This document shows positions 15,343-23,965 of a DNA stretch of 64,000 nucleotides, one piece after another; within the stretch, counting starts at the first letter, position 1; each line of letters starts with the position of its first letter. The notes below the pieces were generated by a model. That model saw only the letters and a program-made list of their open reading frames with translations. It was not told the origin of the DNA and did not search any database. The stretch is from NCBI RefSeq assembly GCF_014204815.1, contig NZ_JACHMC010000001.1:434001-498000 (forward strand), written 5' to 3'. This stretch comes from Micrococcus flavus (lineage in GTDB: Bacteria; Actinomycetota; Actinomycetes; Actinomycetales; Micrococcaceae). The position numbers were made by a program, and so were the translations under genes.

Positions 15343-16868
15343 GCAGCACGTTCACCCTTCCGGACCTGGGGGAGGGCCTCACTGAGGCCGACCTCGTCCG
15401 CTGGCTCGTCGCCGAGGGCGACGAGGTGGCCGTGGACCAGCCGATCGTCGAGGTGGAGACCGCCAAGGCCCTCGTGGAGGTGCCCTGCCCCTACGCCGGC
15501 ACGGTGCTGACCCTGCACGGCGCCGAGGGCGAGACCATGATCGTGGGCGAGCCCCTCATCACGGTCGGCTCCGCGGACGAGGTCGACGCCGCCGGCCCGG
15601 CCGAGACGCCCGCCGCGCCCACGGCGGAGAAGCCCGGCGCCCTGTCCTACCGCGAGGAGGAGCGCGCCGGGGTCATGGAGCCCGGCACCGCCCAGCCCGC
15701 CCCGGACAAGGCCCGCGGCGGCGACGGCGACGTGGCCGGCTCCGACGCGGAGGCCTCCGGCAGCGTCCTGATCGGCTACGGCACCTCCGGCCATGGCGCC
15801 AAGGGCCGAACGCGCCCGTCCAAGCGCGTGCGCGGCGGGGCCCCCGCGGCGGCCGCGACGACGCCGGCCGCCCCGGCCGACGGCGCCGCCCGCGCCCCGC
15901 GCGTGAGCTCGCCGATCGTCCGCAAGCTGGCGCGCGAGCGCGGCGTGGACGTGGCCGCCCTCACCGGCACCGGCCCGGACGGCCTGATCACCCGAGCGGA
16001 CGTGCTGGCCGCGGCCGAGGGCGGGGTGGGCGCACCGGCGTCGCCCGCGGCGTCGGCGGCGCAGGACGCAGCCGCGGCCCCGTCCCCCGCGGCCGCCTCC
16101 GCGACATCGGCCGCCCCGGCGGCCACCGCCGGGGTCGGCGGGACGGACACCCGTTCCGGGCTGACCGTGGCCTCGCGCACCCCGCTGACGGGCGTGCGCC
16201 GCGTGATCGCCGACCAGATGGTGCGCTCGCGGACCGTGGTCCCGGACGTCACCGCGTGGCTGGACGTGGACGTCACCGGGCTGCTCGAGCTGCGCTCGGC
16301 GCTCAAGGCGAAGGGCCCGGAGAATGTGCCGTCCCTGCTGGCCCTGATCGCCCGCTTCACGCTCGCGGGCCTGCAGCGGTACCCCGTGATGGCCGCCCGC
16401 ATCGAGCACGCTGAGGACGGGCGTGAGGAGGTCGTGGAGTTCGACGGCGTCCACCTCGGCCTGGCCGTGCAGACGGACCGGGGCCTGATGGTCCCGTCCG
16501 TGGAGCACGCCGAGCGCCTCTCCGCCGAGGAGCTCACCCGTGCGATCGGCGAGACCATCGCCCGGGCGCGCGAGGGCAAGTCCGCTCCGGCCGAGCTGAC
16601 CCGCGGCACCTTCACGCTGAACAACTACGGGCCGCTGGGCACGGACGGCGCCACGCCGATCCTCAACCACCCCGAGGTGGGCATGCTCGGCATCGGCCGG
16701 ATCATGGACCGCCCGTGGGTCGTGGACGGCCAGATCGTGGTCCGCAAGGTCGCCGAGATGACCGTCTCCTTCGACCACCGCGTCACCGACGGCGCCACCG
16801 CGAGCGCATTCCTCACGTTCGTGGCGGACTGCCTGAACGACCCGACGGCGGCCCTCGCCCGGATCTGA
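15339..16868 (+). CDS. bkdC: 2-oxoacid dehydrogenase E2 (lipoyl acyltransferase)
   Basis: A 509-residue dihydrolipoamide acyltransferase that moves the acyl group from E1 to CoA. One N-terminal lipoyl domain (about 1-80) carries the lipoylated lysine in ETAKALVEV. A long Ala/Pro-rich linker follows. The E3-binding domain covers about 188-222 (SSPIVRKLARERGVDVAALT), and after a second Ala-rich linker comes the catalytic domain. The active-site motif FDHRVTDG is near residue 478. No E3 gene is present here, so the complex must borrow a lipoamide dehydrogenase encoded elsewhere. Its ATG overlaps the E1beta stop. A strong terminator follows. Confidence 0.92.
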   Translation: MSSTFTLPDLGEGLTEADLVRWLVAEGDEVAVDQPIVEVETAKALVEVPCPYAGTVLTLHGAEGETMIVGEPLITVGSADEVDAAGPAETPAAPTAEKPGALSYREEERAGVMEPGTAQPAPDKARGGDGDVAGSDAEASGSVLIGYGTSGHGAKGRTRPSKRVRGGAPAAAATTPAAPADGAARAPRVSSPIVRKLARERGVDVAALTGTGPDGLITRADVLAAAEGGVGAPASPAASAAQDAAAAPSPAAASATSAAPAATAGVGGTDTRSGLTVASRTPLTGVRRVIADQMVRSRTVVPDVTAWLDVDVTGLLELRSALKAKGPENVPSLLALIARFTLAGLQRYPVMAARIEHAEDGREEVVEFDGVHLGLAVQTDRGLMVPSVEHAERLSAEELTRAIGETIARAREGKSAPAELTRGTFTLNNYGPLGTDGATPILNHPEVGMLGIGRIMDRPWVVDGQIVVRKVAEMTVSFDHRVTDGATASAFLTFVADCLNDPTAALARI

Positions 16869-16917
16869 CCGGGTCCGGGTCCGCCCGGTCCCCGCGGGCA
16901 GCCAGCCCCTGCACGAC

Positions 16918-16948
16918 GGCCCCGCCGGCCCCCGCCGCCGGCGGGGCC
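16918..16948 (+). terminator. Terminator of the bkd operon
   Basis: Perfect 12-bp arms (16918-16929 and 16937-16948) with a 7-nt loop, 50 nt after the E2 stop. It also sits at the 3' end of the converging PAP2 gene. Confidence 0.75.
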
Positions 16949-16980
16949 GCGGTGCGTCCGGGGGCGGCGCGTCCGGAGCC

Positions 16981-17889
16981 TCAGCGGATGCGGCGGGCGT
17001 CCATGCGGCGCAGCAGGCTCAGCAGCAGCCCGACCAGCACGGCCGCGGGGGAGGCGCTGAGCAGCACCCCGCCGACCGCGGCCAGGGGGTGGGCGGCCCC
17101 GGCCACGGCGGGCGCCGACAGGGTCAGCGCGAGCAGCACCCCGCCCGCCGCGAGGCCGCCCAGGCCCGCCGCCCACAGCAGCGCCTCGACGGTCCGCTCG
17201 AGGGCCGAGGCCCGGCGTCGACCGGCCCGGAGGCCGCGCCGCCACGGGGCCACGAGGACGGCCCACAGTCCGGCCACGGCGACGGCCGCCGCCATGTCCG
17301 AGGGCCGGTGCCACGCCTCGAGGTAGGCGGCGGCGCCGGTGAACGCCGTGGCCGCGGCGCCGGCCACGGCCGCGGCGGGCCGCCACCGGGACGGCACCAG
17401 CAGCAGGACCGTGGCCGCGGCGGCGGCCACGAGGGTGGTGTGGCCGGAGGGCAGGGAGTTGCCGCCGGCCCACGGCACCCCGTTCTCCAGGGCGGGGCGC
17501 GGCAGGACGTGCTTGAGGACCTGGGTGGTGGCGTTGGCCCCCACCAGGGCCACGAGCGCGAGCACGCCGCGTCCCCGTGTCCGCCGGGAGGGCAGGCAGG
17601 CCAGCGCGGCGAGTCCCGCGCCCACGGCCAGCGCGGGCGGCAGCAGCCGGACGAGGCGCGGGGCGAGACCGACGGCCGGGACGCCCCAGCGGTCCTCGAC
17701 CGCGGCGAACAGCTGGTACTCGAGCAGCTGGCCGGTGCTGGTGGTCACCAGCAGGGTGTACAGCAGGGCCACCGCGGCCGCGCAGGACGCCGCGGCCAGC
17801 GCCCACACGGGGTCCGCGCGGCGGGCGGGACGACGCGCGGGTGCGGCCGGGGCCGTCCCGTGGGGGTCGCGTGCGTCGTGGGGGTCCAT
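16981..17889 (-). CDS. PAP2-family membrane phosphatase
   Basis: A 302-residue integral membrane phosphatase, probably acting on lipid phosphates such as undecaprenyl diphosphate or phosphatidic acid. The three PAP2 signature blocks are present: KHVLPRP at 126-132, PSGH at 147-150, and AWHRPSD at 192-198 with the catalytic histidine. A basic N-terminal tail and about six hydrophobic helices surround them. The C-terminal hydrophobic part beyond residue 220 is longer than in minimal PAP2 enzymes. The start at 17889 has CAGAAT 6 nt upstream, fitting a leaderless transcript. No operon partner is seen and the substrate is unknown. Confidence 0.85.
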   Translation of the reverse strand: MDPHDARDPHGTAPAAPARRPARRADPVWALAAASCAAAVALLYTLLVTTSTGQLLEYQLFAAVEDRWGVPAVGLAPRLVRLLPPALAVGAGLAALACLPSRRTRGRGVLALVALVGANATTQVLKHVLPRPALENGVPWAGGNSLPSGHTTLVAAAAATVLLLVPSRWRPAAAVAGAAATAFTGAAAYLEAWHRPSDMAAAVAVAGLWAVLVAPWRRGLRAGRRRASALERTVEALLWAAGLGGLAAGGVLLALTLSAPAVAGAAHPLAAVGGVLLSASPAAVLVGLLLSLLRRMDARRIR

Positions 17890-17895
17890 GCCCCC

Positions 17896-17901
17896 ATTCT
17901 G
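17896..17901 (-). promoter_or_regulatory. -10-like hexamer of the PAP2 gene
   Basis: CAGAAT, 6 nt before the ATG at 17889; matches TANNNT at all but the first base. Confidence 0.4.
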
Positions 17902-17985
17902 GCCGAGTCGGCGCGGTCATGCAGGCTCCACCGGGTGGTCACCGGACCGTCCCGCCCCCGTGGCCCCCGGGTGCCGGGCCGCCCC

Positions 17986-17991
17986 TAGCCT
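17986..17991 (+). promoter_or_regulatory. -10 hexamer of the 17998 gene
   Basis: TAGCCT, 6 nt before the ATG at 17998. Confidence 0.6.
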
Positions 17992-17997
17992 GGCCGC

Positions 17998-18639
17998 ATG
18001 GACCGTCATCACCCCGCCCCCGGCGCGGCCGACGCACGAGCCCGTATCGTCCTCGACCCGCACGGGCTCGCCACGGCCCGCGCGGCGCTCGCGGTCTTCG
18101 GGCCCGTCCAGCGCCAGGAGCCCATCGAGTGGGCGGCCGAGGAGCCGCTCGCCCCGGACCTCGCCGACTTCTACCGACACGTGGGCCCGGAGTGGGTCGA
18201 GATCGACACCCTGGGGCTGCCCTTCCTCCTGTTCCCGCTCGAGCGGCTGTGGGACGAGCAGGCCGGGTACCGCTGGAGCCGACGCACCGGTGCGCTGCTG
18301 GCCGACTGGGACGAGGACTGGACGGTGGTGGCCACCCAGGGGGCCGATCCGTTCATCCACCAGGCCTCCACGGACCGCGTCCTCATGGCCCTCGGCGAGG
18401 ACGGTTGGGAGGACCGCCTCGACGAGCCCGTCCCCGTGTTCACGGACGTCGTGGAGATGACCCTGGCCCTGTGCGCGGTGGGCGCCGCCTGGGCCGGGGC
18501 GGACGAGCCGTTCACCCCGGACTGGCACGTGCGCCCCGAGGTGACGGACGCCGTCGTCGCGGGCTTGACGGGGGTGCTGGGCACCGCCGAGCGGGCCGTC
18601 CCGCTCGCCCGCTCCCTCGGGTACCCGGCCGCGGGCTGA
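17998..18639 (+). CDS. Hypothetical protein, possible SUKH (SMI1/KNR4) fold
   Basis: A 213-residue soluble acidic protein. The segment PDLADFYRHVGPEWVEIDTLGLPFLLFP (residues 53-80) resembles the helix and first strands of SUKH/SMI1 domains, as does the later HQASTDRVLMALGEDGWED with a conserved-looking tryptophan. SUKH proteins often serve as immunity proteins to secreted toxins, but no toxin gene is nearby, so that role is not supported. A leaderless promoter precedes it and menC follows with its own promoter. The assignment is tentative; it is best treated as a conserved hypothetical. Confidence 0.5.
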   Translation: MDRHHPAPGAADARARIVLDPHGLATARAALAVFGPVQRQEPIEWAAEEPLAPDLADFYRHVGPEWVEIDTLGLPFLLFPLERLWDEQAGYRWSRRTGALLADWDEDWTVVATQGADPFIHQASTDRVLMALGEDGWEDRLDEPVPVFTDVVEMTLALCAVGAAWAGADEPFTPDWHVRPEVTDAVVAGLTGVLGTAERAVPLARSLGYPAAG

Positions 18640-18649
18640 CCGGCCCTTC

Positions 18650-18668
18650 GGGCCCCGTGGCGGGGCCC
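18650..18668 (+). terminator. Short hairpin between the 17998 gene and menC
   Basis: An 8-bp GGGCCCCG stem with a TGG loop. A smaller GGCCC stem-loop precedes it. It directly adjoins the menC -10 hexamer. Confidence 0.5.
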
Positions 18669-18673
18669 GTTCC

Positions 18674-18679
18674 TAGACT
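18674..18679 (+). promoter_or_regulatory. -10 hexamer of menC
   Basis: TAGACT, 7 nt before the ATG at 18687. Confidence 0.6.
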
Positions 18680-18686
18680 GTCCCGC

Positions 18687-19799
18687 ATGGATCCCGCCGC
18701 CGCCCTGCCCCCGCTGCCCGGCTCGCCGGGCGGCCCCGCCCTCCCGGACGTGGAGGAGCTGCTCGAGCACGCCGTGGCCGTATCCCTGCCGATGTCCGTG
18801 CGGTTCCGGGGCACGGACGTGCGCCGCGCCCTGCTGCTGCGCGGCCCGGCCGGCTGGGCCGAGTTCTCCCCGTTCCCCGAGTACGGCCCGGTCGAGGCCT
18901 CCCGGTGGCTGGCGGCCGCCGTCGAGGCCGGCTGGCAGGGCTGGCCGGCGCCCGTGCGGGAGGCGGTGCCCGTCAACGCGACCGTCCCGGCGGTGGCCGC
19001 GGACGACGTCGAGGGCGTCCTGGCCCGGTACGGCGAGGGGATCGCCGCGGTGAAGGTGAAGGTGGCAGAGCACCGCCCCGGCGGCGGCCTGGTGCCCGGG
19101 TCCCACAGCGCGGACCTGGCCCGGGTGCGCCGGGTGCGGGAGCTGCTGCCGGACGCGGCGGTGCGCGTGGACGCCAACTGCGGGTGGACGGTGGCCCAGG
19201 CCGTGGCCATGCTCACCGAGCTGCAGGACGTGGGCCTCGAGTACGCCGAGCAGCCGGTGCCGGGCATCCGGATGCTGGCCCGGGTGCGGCGGATGCTGCG
19301 CGAGCGCGGGGTCGCCACCCCGATCGCCGCGGACGAGGCCGTGCGGAAGGAGACGGACCCGCTCGCCGTCGCCCAGGCGGACGCGGCCGACCTGATCGTC
19401 GTGAAGGTCCAGCCCCTCGGTGGGGTGCGCCGCGCCGCGGCGATCGTCGAGGCGGCGGGGCTGGACGCCGTCGTCTCCTCGGCCCTGGACACCTCCGTGG
19501 GCATCGCCGGGGGAGCGGCGCTGGCCGCGCACCTGCCCCGCCTGCCGCACGCGTGCGGCCTGGGCACCGCGGCGCTGTTCGCCGCCGACGTCGTCTCCCC
19601 GCCCTGGCGCCCGCGCGGCGGTGCCCTGCCCGCCCCGGGCGGGGTCGCGCCCGCGCCGGACCCGGACCTGCTCCGGCGCGTGCGGGACGACGCGGACGGG
19701 CAGCGGTGGTGGGCCGAGCGCGTCCGCGCGGCCCACGCCGTGCTCGCGGGCACGGCGCCCGACGGGACCCGAGGTGCGGGGGCCGACGGCGTCCAATAG
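18687..19799 (+). CDS. menC: o-Succinylbenzoate synthase MenC
   Basis: A 370-residue enolase-superfamily enzyme that dehydrates SHCHC to o-succinylbenzoate in menaquinone synthesis. Catalytic and metal residues are in place: KVK at 123-125, VDANCGW with D162, E188 in YAEQPVP, D216 in IAADEAV, and K240 in IVVKVQPLGG. It belongs to the shorter actinobacterial MenC type. The C-terminal extension after residue 310 is Pro/Ala-rich. A leaderless promoter sets the ATG at 18687. Its product feeds MenE (not in this window) and then MenB at the window's left edge. Confidence 0.92.
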   Translation: MDPAAALPPLPGSPGGPALPDVEELLEHAVAVSLPMSVRFRGTDVRRALLLRGPAGWAEFSPFPEYGPVEASRWLAAAVEAGWQGWPAPVREAVPVNATVPAVAADDVEGVLARYGEGIAAVKVKVAEHRPGGGLVPGSHSADLARVRRVRELLPDAAVRVDANCGWTVAQAVAMLTELQDVGLEYAEQPVPGIRMLARVRRMLRERGVATPIAADEAVRKETDPLAVAQADAADLIVVKVQPLGGVRRAAAIVEAAGLDAVVSSALDTSVGIAGGAALAAHLPRLPHACGLGTAALFAADVVSPPWRPRGGALPAPGGVAPAPDPDLLRRVRDDADGQRWWAERVRAAHAVLAGTAPDGTRGAGADGVQ

Positions 19800-19818
19800 G
19801 GCACGGCCCCGGGACTCA

Positions 19819-21948
19819 ATGCCCTGGACGAGAGGAGTTCGGCTCCGATTCACCTCCGCGCCGTCGGACGCTTCCTCGGGTGCGCCACGGTGGGCGACGA
19901 GACGAGGCCCCCGGCCCGTCGCCGAGCGCGCCATCTCCCGTCGCTCCGCCCTCGCCGGCGGCACCGGCCTGGCCGCGGCGGTCGTGATCGGCGGCCAGGT
20001 GGCCCAGGCCCCCGAGGCGCTCGCGGACAACGGCCGCCCGCCCCGCGGCGGCGGCAAGCTCGACTTCGAGCCCATCGCGCCCGTGATGCGCACCGTGGAC
20101 GACGTCACCGTCCCCGCCGGCTACGACTGGGGCACGATCATCCGCTGGGGCGACCCGCTGTTCGCCGACTCGCCCGAGTTCGACATCCGCCACCAGACCG
20201 GCGCGTCGGCCGCGGCCCAGTTCGGCTACAACAACGACTACCTGAACATCATCTCGGACGGCGGCAACGACCGCCGCGGCTACCTCGTGTCCCACCACGA
20301 GTACACGAACGAGTACATCATGTTCTCCCCGGAGTACATCGCCTCGAACCCCCAGGACGTCGTCGACGCCGGCATCCAGTCCCACGGCCTGTCCATCGTG
20401 GACCTGGAGCGCGCCGAGAAGGGCGGCAAGTGGGACTACGTGCGCGGCGGCCGCCGCAACCGCCGCATCACGGGCACCACGCCGTTCCGCGTCACCGGCC
20501 CCGCCGCCGGCAGCGACCTGCTGAAGACCGTGGAGGACCCCACGGGCACCCGCGTGCTGGGCACCCTGAACAACTGCGCCGGCGGCACCACCCCGTGGGG
20601 CACCGTGCTCTCCGGCGAGGAGAACTTCAACCAGTACTTCGTGGGCCGCGGCACCCCCGAGGAGGCGCGCTACGGCATCGGCACCAAGCCGACCTCCCGC
20701 GGCTAGGAGCGCCACTACGACCGCTTCGACCTCACCAACGAGGGCTACGAGAACGAGGCCCACCGCTTCGGCTGGATCGTCGAGGTCGACCCGGAGGACC
20801 CGACCTCCACCCCGGTCAAGCACACCCTCCTGGGCCGCTTCAAACACGAGGCCGGCACCGCGATCCTCTCCGAGTCCGGCCGCGCCGTGGTCTACTCCGG
20901 CGACGACGAACGCCACGACTACCTCTACAAGTTCGTCTCCGCCAAGACGTTCCGCAAGGGCGACAAGAAGCACAACATGACCCTGCTGGACTCCGGCACG
21001 CTGTACGTCGCCACGTTCCACGGCGACTCCCCGGCGCGCGAGATCGACGGCGTCGGCACCCTCCCCTCCGACGGCGCCTTCGACGGCCGGGGCGAGTGGA
21101 TCGCCCTCGCCACGGACAAGAAGTCCCTGGTGCCCGGCATGTCCCTCGAGGAGGTCCTCGTCTTCACCCGCCTCGCCGCGGACAAGATGGGCGCCACCGC
21201 CATGGACCGTCCGGAGGACGTGGAGACCAACCCGGTCAACGGCAAGGTCTACATGGCGCTGACCAACAACACCAAGCGCACCGCGGTGGACGAGGCCAAC
21301 CCGATCGTGGGCAACCGCGACGGCCACGTCATCGAGCTCACCGAGAAGCACGGCGACCACACCGCCACCCGCTTCGACTGGGTCATCCTGCTGCTCGCCG
21401 GCGACCCGGCGGTGTCCTCCTCGGCCTACTTCTCGGGCTACCCGAAGGAGCTCGTCTCCCCGATCTCCTGCCCGGACAACGTGGCCTTCGACTCGGAGGG
21501 CAACCTCTGGATCTCCACCGACGGCCAGCCGGGCACCATCGGCTACGCCGACGCCCTTCACAAGGTCACCCTGGACGGCCCGGAGCGCGGCCGCGTGCAG
21601 CAGTTCCTCGCCGTCCCGCGCGACGCCGAGACCTGCGGCCCGGTCATCCACGACCGCGACAACTCGGTGTTCGTCAACGTCCAGCACCCGGGCGAGGACG
21701 GCACCTGGGGCGCCCACACCTCCTACTTCCCGGACTTCCTGAACCCGGCCGGCCCGGTGCAGGTCGGCGACGAGGTCGCGGCCCCGCGTCCGTCGGTCGT
21801 CCAGGTCTTCAACGTGACCGGCAACAACGGCGTGGGCCAGGGCTCCGGCACGCAGAAGGGCGCCCAGGGCCACGGCAAGGGCAAGGGCGGCAACGGCGAG
21901 GGCAACTCCGCCTTCGGCCACGCCCAGGGCAAGGGCCCGAAGCGCTGA
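19819..21948 (+). pseudogene. PhoX-like phosphatase (DUF839), interrupted by an in-frame amber codon
   Basis: The frame reads as a Tat-exported PhoX/DUF839 phosphatase. A twin-arginine signal (AISRRSALAGG, then an Ala-rich hydrophobic stretch) leads into KLDFEPIAPVMRTVDDVTVPAGY, typical of the family. At 20704-20706 a TAG splits it, with TSRG before and ERHYDRFDLTNEG after. Family members have Trp here, so a single TGG to TAG change explains it. The frame is open on both sides, with strong codon bias and a Lys/Gly-rich C-terminus. Sequence before the Tat motif is short and unlike the usual N-terminus, so the true start is unclear; ATG 19819 is provisional. PhoX enzymes are Ca/Fe-dependent alkaline phosphatases of phosphate scavenging. 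Sequencing error or readthrough are alternatives. Confidence 0.8.
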
Positions 21949-21971
21949 TCCGGTGCGGATGACCGACCGCT

Positions 21972-22010
21972 CGCGACATCGCCGCCGTTCTGCCCGGCGG
22001 TGATGTCGCG
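21972..22010 (+). terminator. 16-bp hairpin after the PhoX-like gene
   Basis: Arms 21972-21987 and 21995-22010 pair over 16 bp with one G-T pair and a 7-nt loop. It separates the PhoX-like gene from the menD promoter. Confidence 0.75.
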
Positions 22011-22092
22011 CAGGCTGGGTCCTCCCCACGGGACCCCCTCGACGCCGCCGCGGCCGCACGCCGCGGCGGCGTCGCCGTGCCCGGGGCCCGCC

Positions 22093-22098
22093 TAGACT
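22093..22098 (+). promoter_or_regulatory. -10 hexamer of menD
   Basis: TAGACT, 10 nt before the ATG at 22109; the mRNA leader would be only a few nucleotides. Confidence 0.55.
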
Positions 22099-22108
22099 GG
22101 CGACCACC

Positions 22109-23965
22109 ATGTCTTCCGTCGATTCGACCACCCTGGCCCGCACCGTGGCCGCCGCCCTGATCGAGGGCGGCATGCGGGAGGCCGTGATCTGCCCCGGCTC
22201 CCGCTCCGCCCCGCTCGTCTACGCGCTCGCGGAGCACGAGCGCGCCGGGCGCCTGCGGCTGCACGTGAGGATCGACGAGCGCTCCGCCGGCTTCCTGGCC
22301 CACGGCCTGTCCCTGTCCACCGGGCGCCCGGTGGGGGTGCTGACCACCTCGGGCACCGCCGTCGGGAACCTGCTGCCGGCCGTGATGGAGGCCTTCCACG
22401 CGGGCACGCGCCTCGTGGCGCTCACCGCCGACCGCCCCGCCGAGCTGCACGGGACCGGGGCCAACCAGACCACCGTGCAGGAGGGCCTGTTCGCCCGGCA
22501 CACGCGGGCCGCGGCCTCCGTGGACGGGGACCCCGCTCCGGGAGTGCACGCCGACGAGCACCTGCGCGCCGTCTCCTCGGCCGTGCGGGGGGCGCTGCTG
22601 CGCGCGGACGGGTTCGCGGCCGCGGACGCCGCGGTCGCCGTCGCCGTGGCCGAGGCCCCCGCCGGACCCGTGCACCTGAACCTGCGCTTCCGCGACCCGC
22701 TCGTCCCGGACGCGGACCAGCTCGCGGAGATGGCCGCCGTCGTGCCCGCGGAGGACGCCGGCCCGGACGATCCGCGCCTGCCGTGGCGTGCCCCGGGGAT
22801 GGACCTCTCGGGCGGGCCCGAGCTGGACGTCTCCCGCCGGGACGCCCGCTGCACCGTGGTGCTGGCGTGCCACGGGGCCGGCCCGGTGGCGGCCGCGTTC
22901 GCGGTGTCGCTGGGGCTGCCGCTGCTGGCCGAGCCCAGCTCCGACGCCCGGTTCAGCGTCAACGCGATCGCCGCCTACCCGCTGCTGCTCGGCCCGGGCG
23001 GGGGCACGAGCCCGCGGGCCCACCCGCTCGCGGCGCGCATCGAGCGGGTGGTGCTGTTCGGCCGGCCGACCCTCACCCGGCCCGTCACCGCCCTGCTGCG
23101 CCGCCCGGACGTGGAGACCGCGCTGTTCGCCCCCGAGCCGGCGCCGTGGTTCGAGCCCGGCCGGCGCGCCGAGCGCATGATCGCGGACCCCGCCGAGCTG
23201 GCCGCGTTCGCCGGCCAGGGCCGGCCCGGTTGGCTGGTCGCGTGGCAGCGGGCGTCCATGCGCGCGCAGGCCGCCCTCGAGGACGTGCTCGCCCGCCGGG
23301 ACCGGGACCACGGCCTGAGCCCGCAGTCCGTGGCGCACGTGGTGCCGGCGGTGACCCGCGGGCCGCTGGTGCTCGGCTCGTCCTCCCTCATCCGGGACGT
23401 GGACCTGACCTGGCGCCCGCCGGCGGCCCCGGACGTGCAGGTGTTCGCCAATCGCGGGCTCGCCGGGATCGACGGGACGATCGCCACCGCGGCCGGCGTG
23501 GCCCTGGGCACGGGCCGGCGCACCGTGGCCCTCGTGGGGGACCTCACCGCCCTGCACGACTCCGGCGGCCTGCTGCAGGGGCCGGGGGAGCCGGAGCCGG
23601 ACCTGGACGTGGTGGTGGTCAACGACGCCGGCGGTGCCATCTTCGCCGGGCTCGAGCACGGCCAGGTGGCCCGCGCCGAGGGCATGGCCGACACCGTGGA
23701 GCGGTTCTTCGGCACCCCGCACACGGTGGACTTCGCCGCGCTGGCCGCCGCCCACGGCCTCGCGCACGTGCCCGTGGACACGCGGGTGGGCCTCGTGCAC
23801 ACGCTCTCCGACCCGGTCCGCGGCCGGCGCCTCGTGGAGGTCCGGTGCGACCGCGCGGACCGACCCGGGGTCACCGCCGCGATCGCCGAGGCCGTCGCGG
23901 CCACGTTCGAGGCGGCGCCGGAGTGCCACCCGGACGATCTGGCCCTGACCGAGGAGGAGTCATGA
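22109..23965 (+). CDS. menD: SEPHCHC synthase MenD
   Basis: A 618-residue thiamine-diphosphate enzyme that adds decarboxylated 2-oxoglutarate to isochorismate, the committed step to menaquinone. The N-terminal domain has CPGSRSAPLVYAL (about 31-43), with ERSAGFLAHG and TTSGTAVGNLLPAVMEA following. The C-terminal ThDP domain has ANRGLAGIDGTIATAAGVAL, and GDLTALHD marks the ThDP/Mg motif near residue 475. It is somewhat longer than the usual 550-580 residues, with extra loops around residues 220-240 and 285-300. Its stop overlaps the ATG of menJ (ATGA), so the two are translationally coupled. Confidence 0.93.
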   Translation: MSSVDSTTLARTVAAALIEGGMREAVICPGSRSAPLVYALAEHERAGRLRLHVRIDERSAGFLAHGLSLSTGRPVGVLTTSGTAVGNLLPAVMEAFHAGTRLVALTADRPAELHGTGANQTTVQEGLFARHTRAAASVDGDPAPGVHADEHLRAVSSAVRGALLRADGFAAADAAVAVAVAEAPAGPVHLNLRFRDPLVPDADQLAEMAAVVPAEDAGPDDPRLPWRAPGMDLSGGPELDVSRRDARCTVVLACHGAGPVAAAFAVSLGLPLLAEPSSDARFSVNAIAAYPLLLGPGGGTSPRAHPLAARIERVVLFGRPTLTRPVTALLRRPDVETALFAPEPAPWFEPGRRAERMIADPAELAAFAGQGRPGWLVAWQRASMRAQAALEDVLARRDRDHGLSPQSVAHVVPAVTRGPLVLGSSSLIRDVDLTWRPPAAPDVQVFANRGLAGIDGTIATAAGVALGTGRRTVALVGDLTALHDSGGLLQGPGEPEPDLDVVVVNDAGGAIFAGLEHGQVARAEGMADTVERFFGTPHTVDFAALAAAHGLAHVPVDTRVGLVHTLSDPVRGRRLVEVRCDRADRPGVTAAIAEAVAATFEAAPECHPDDLALTEEES

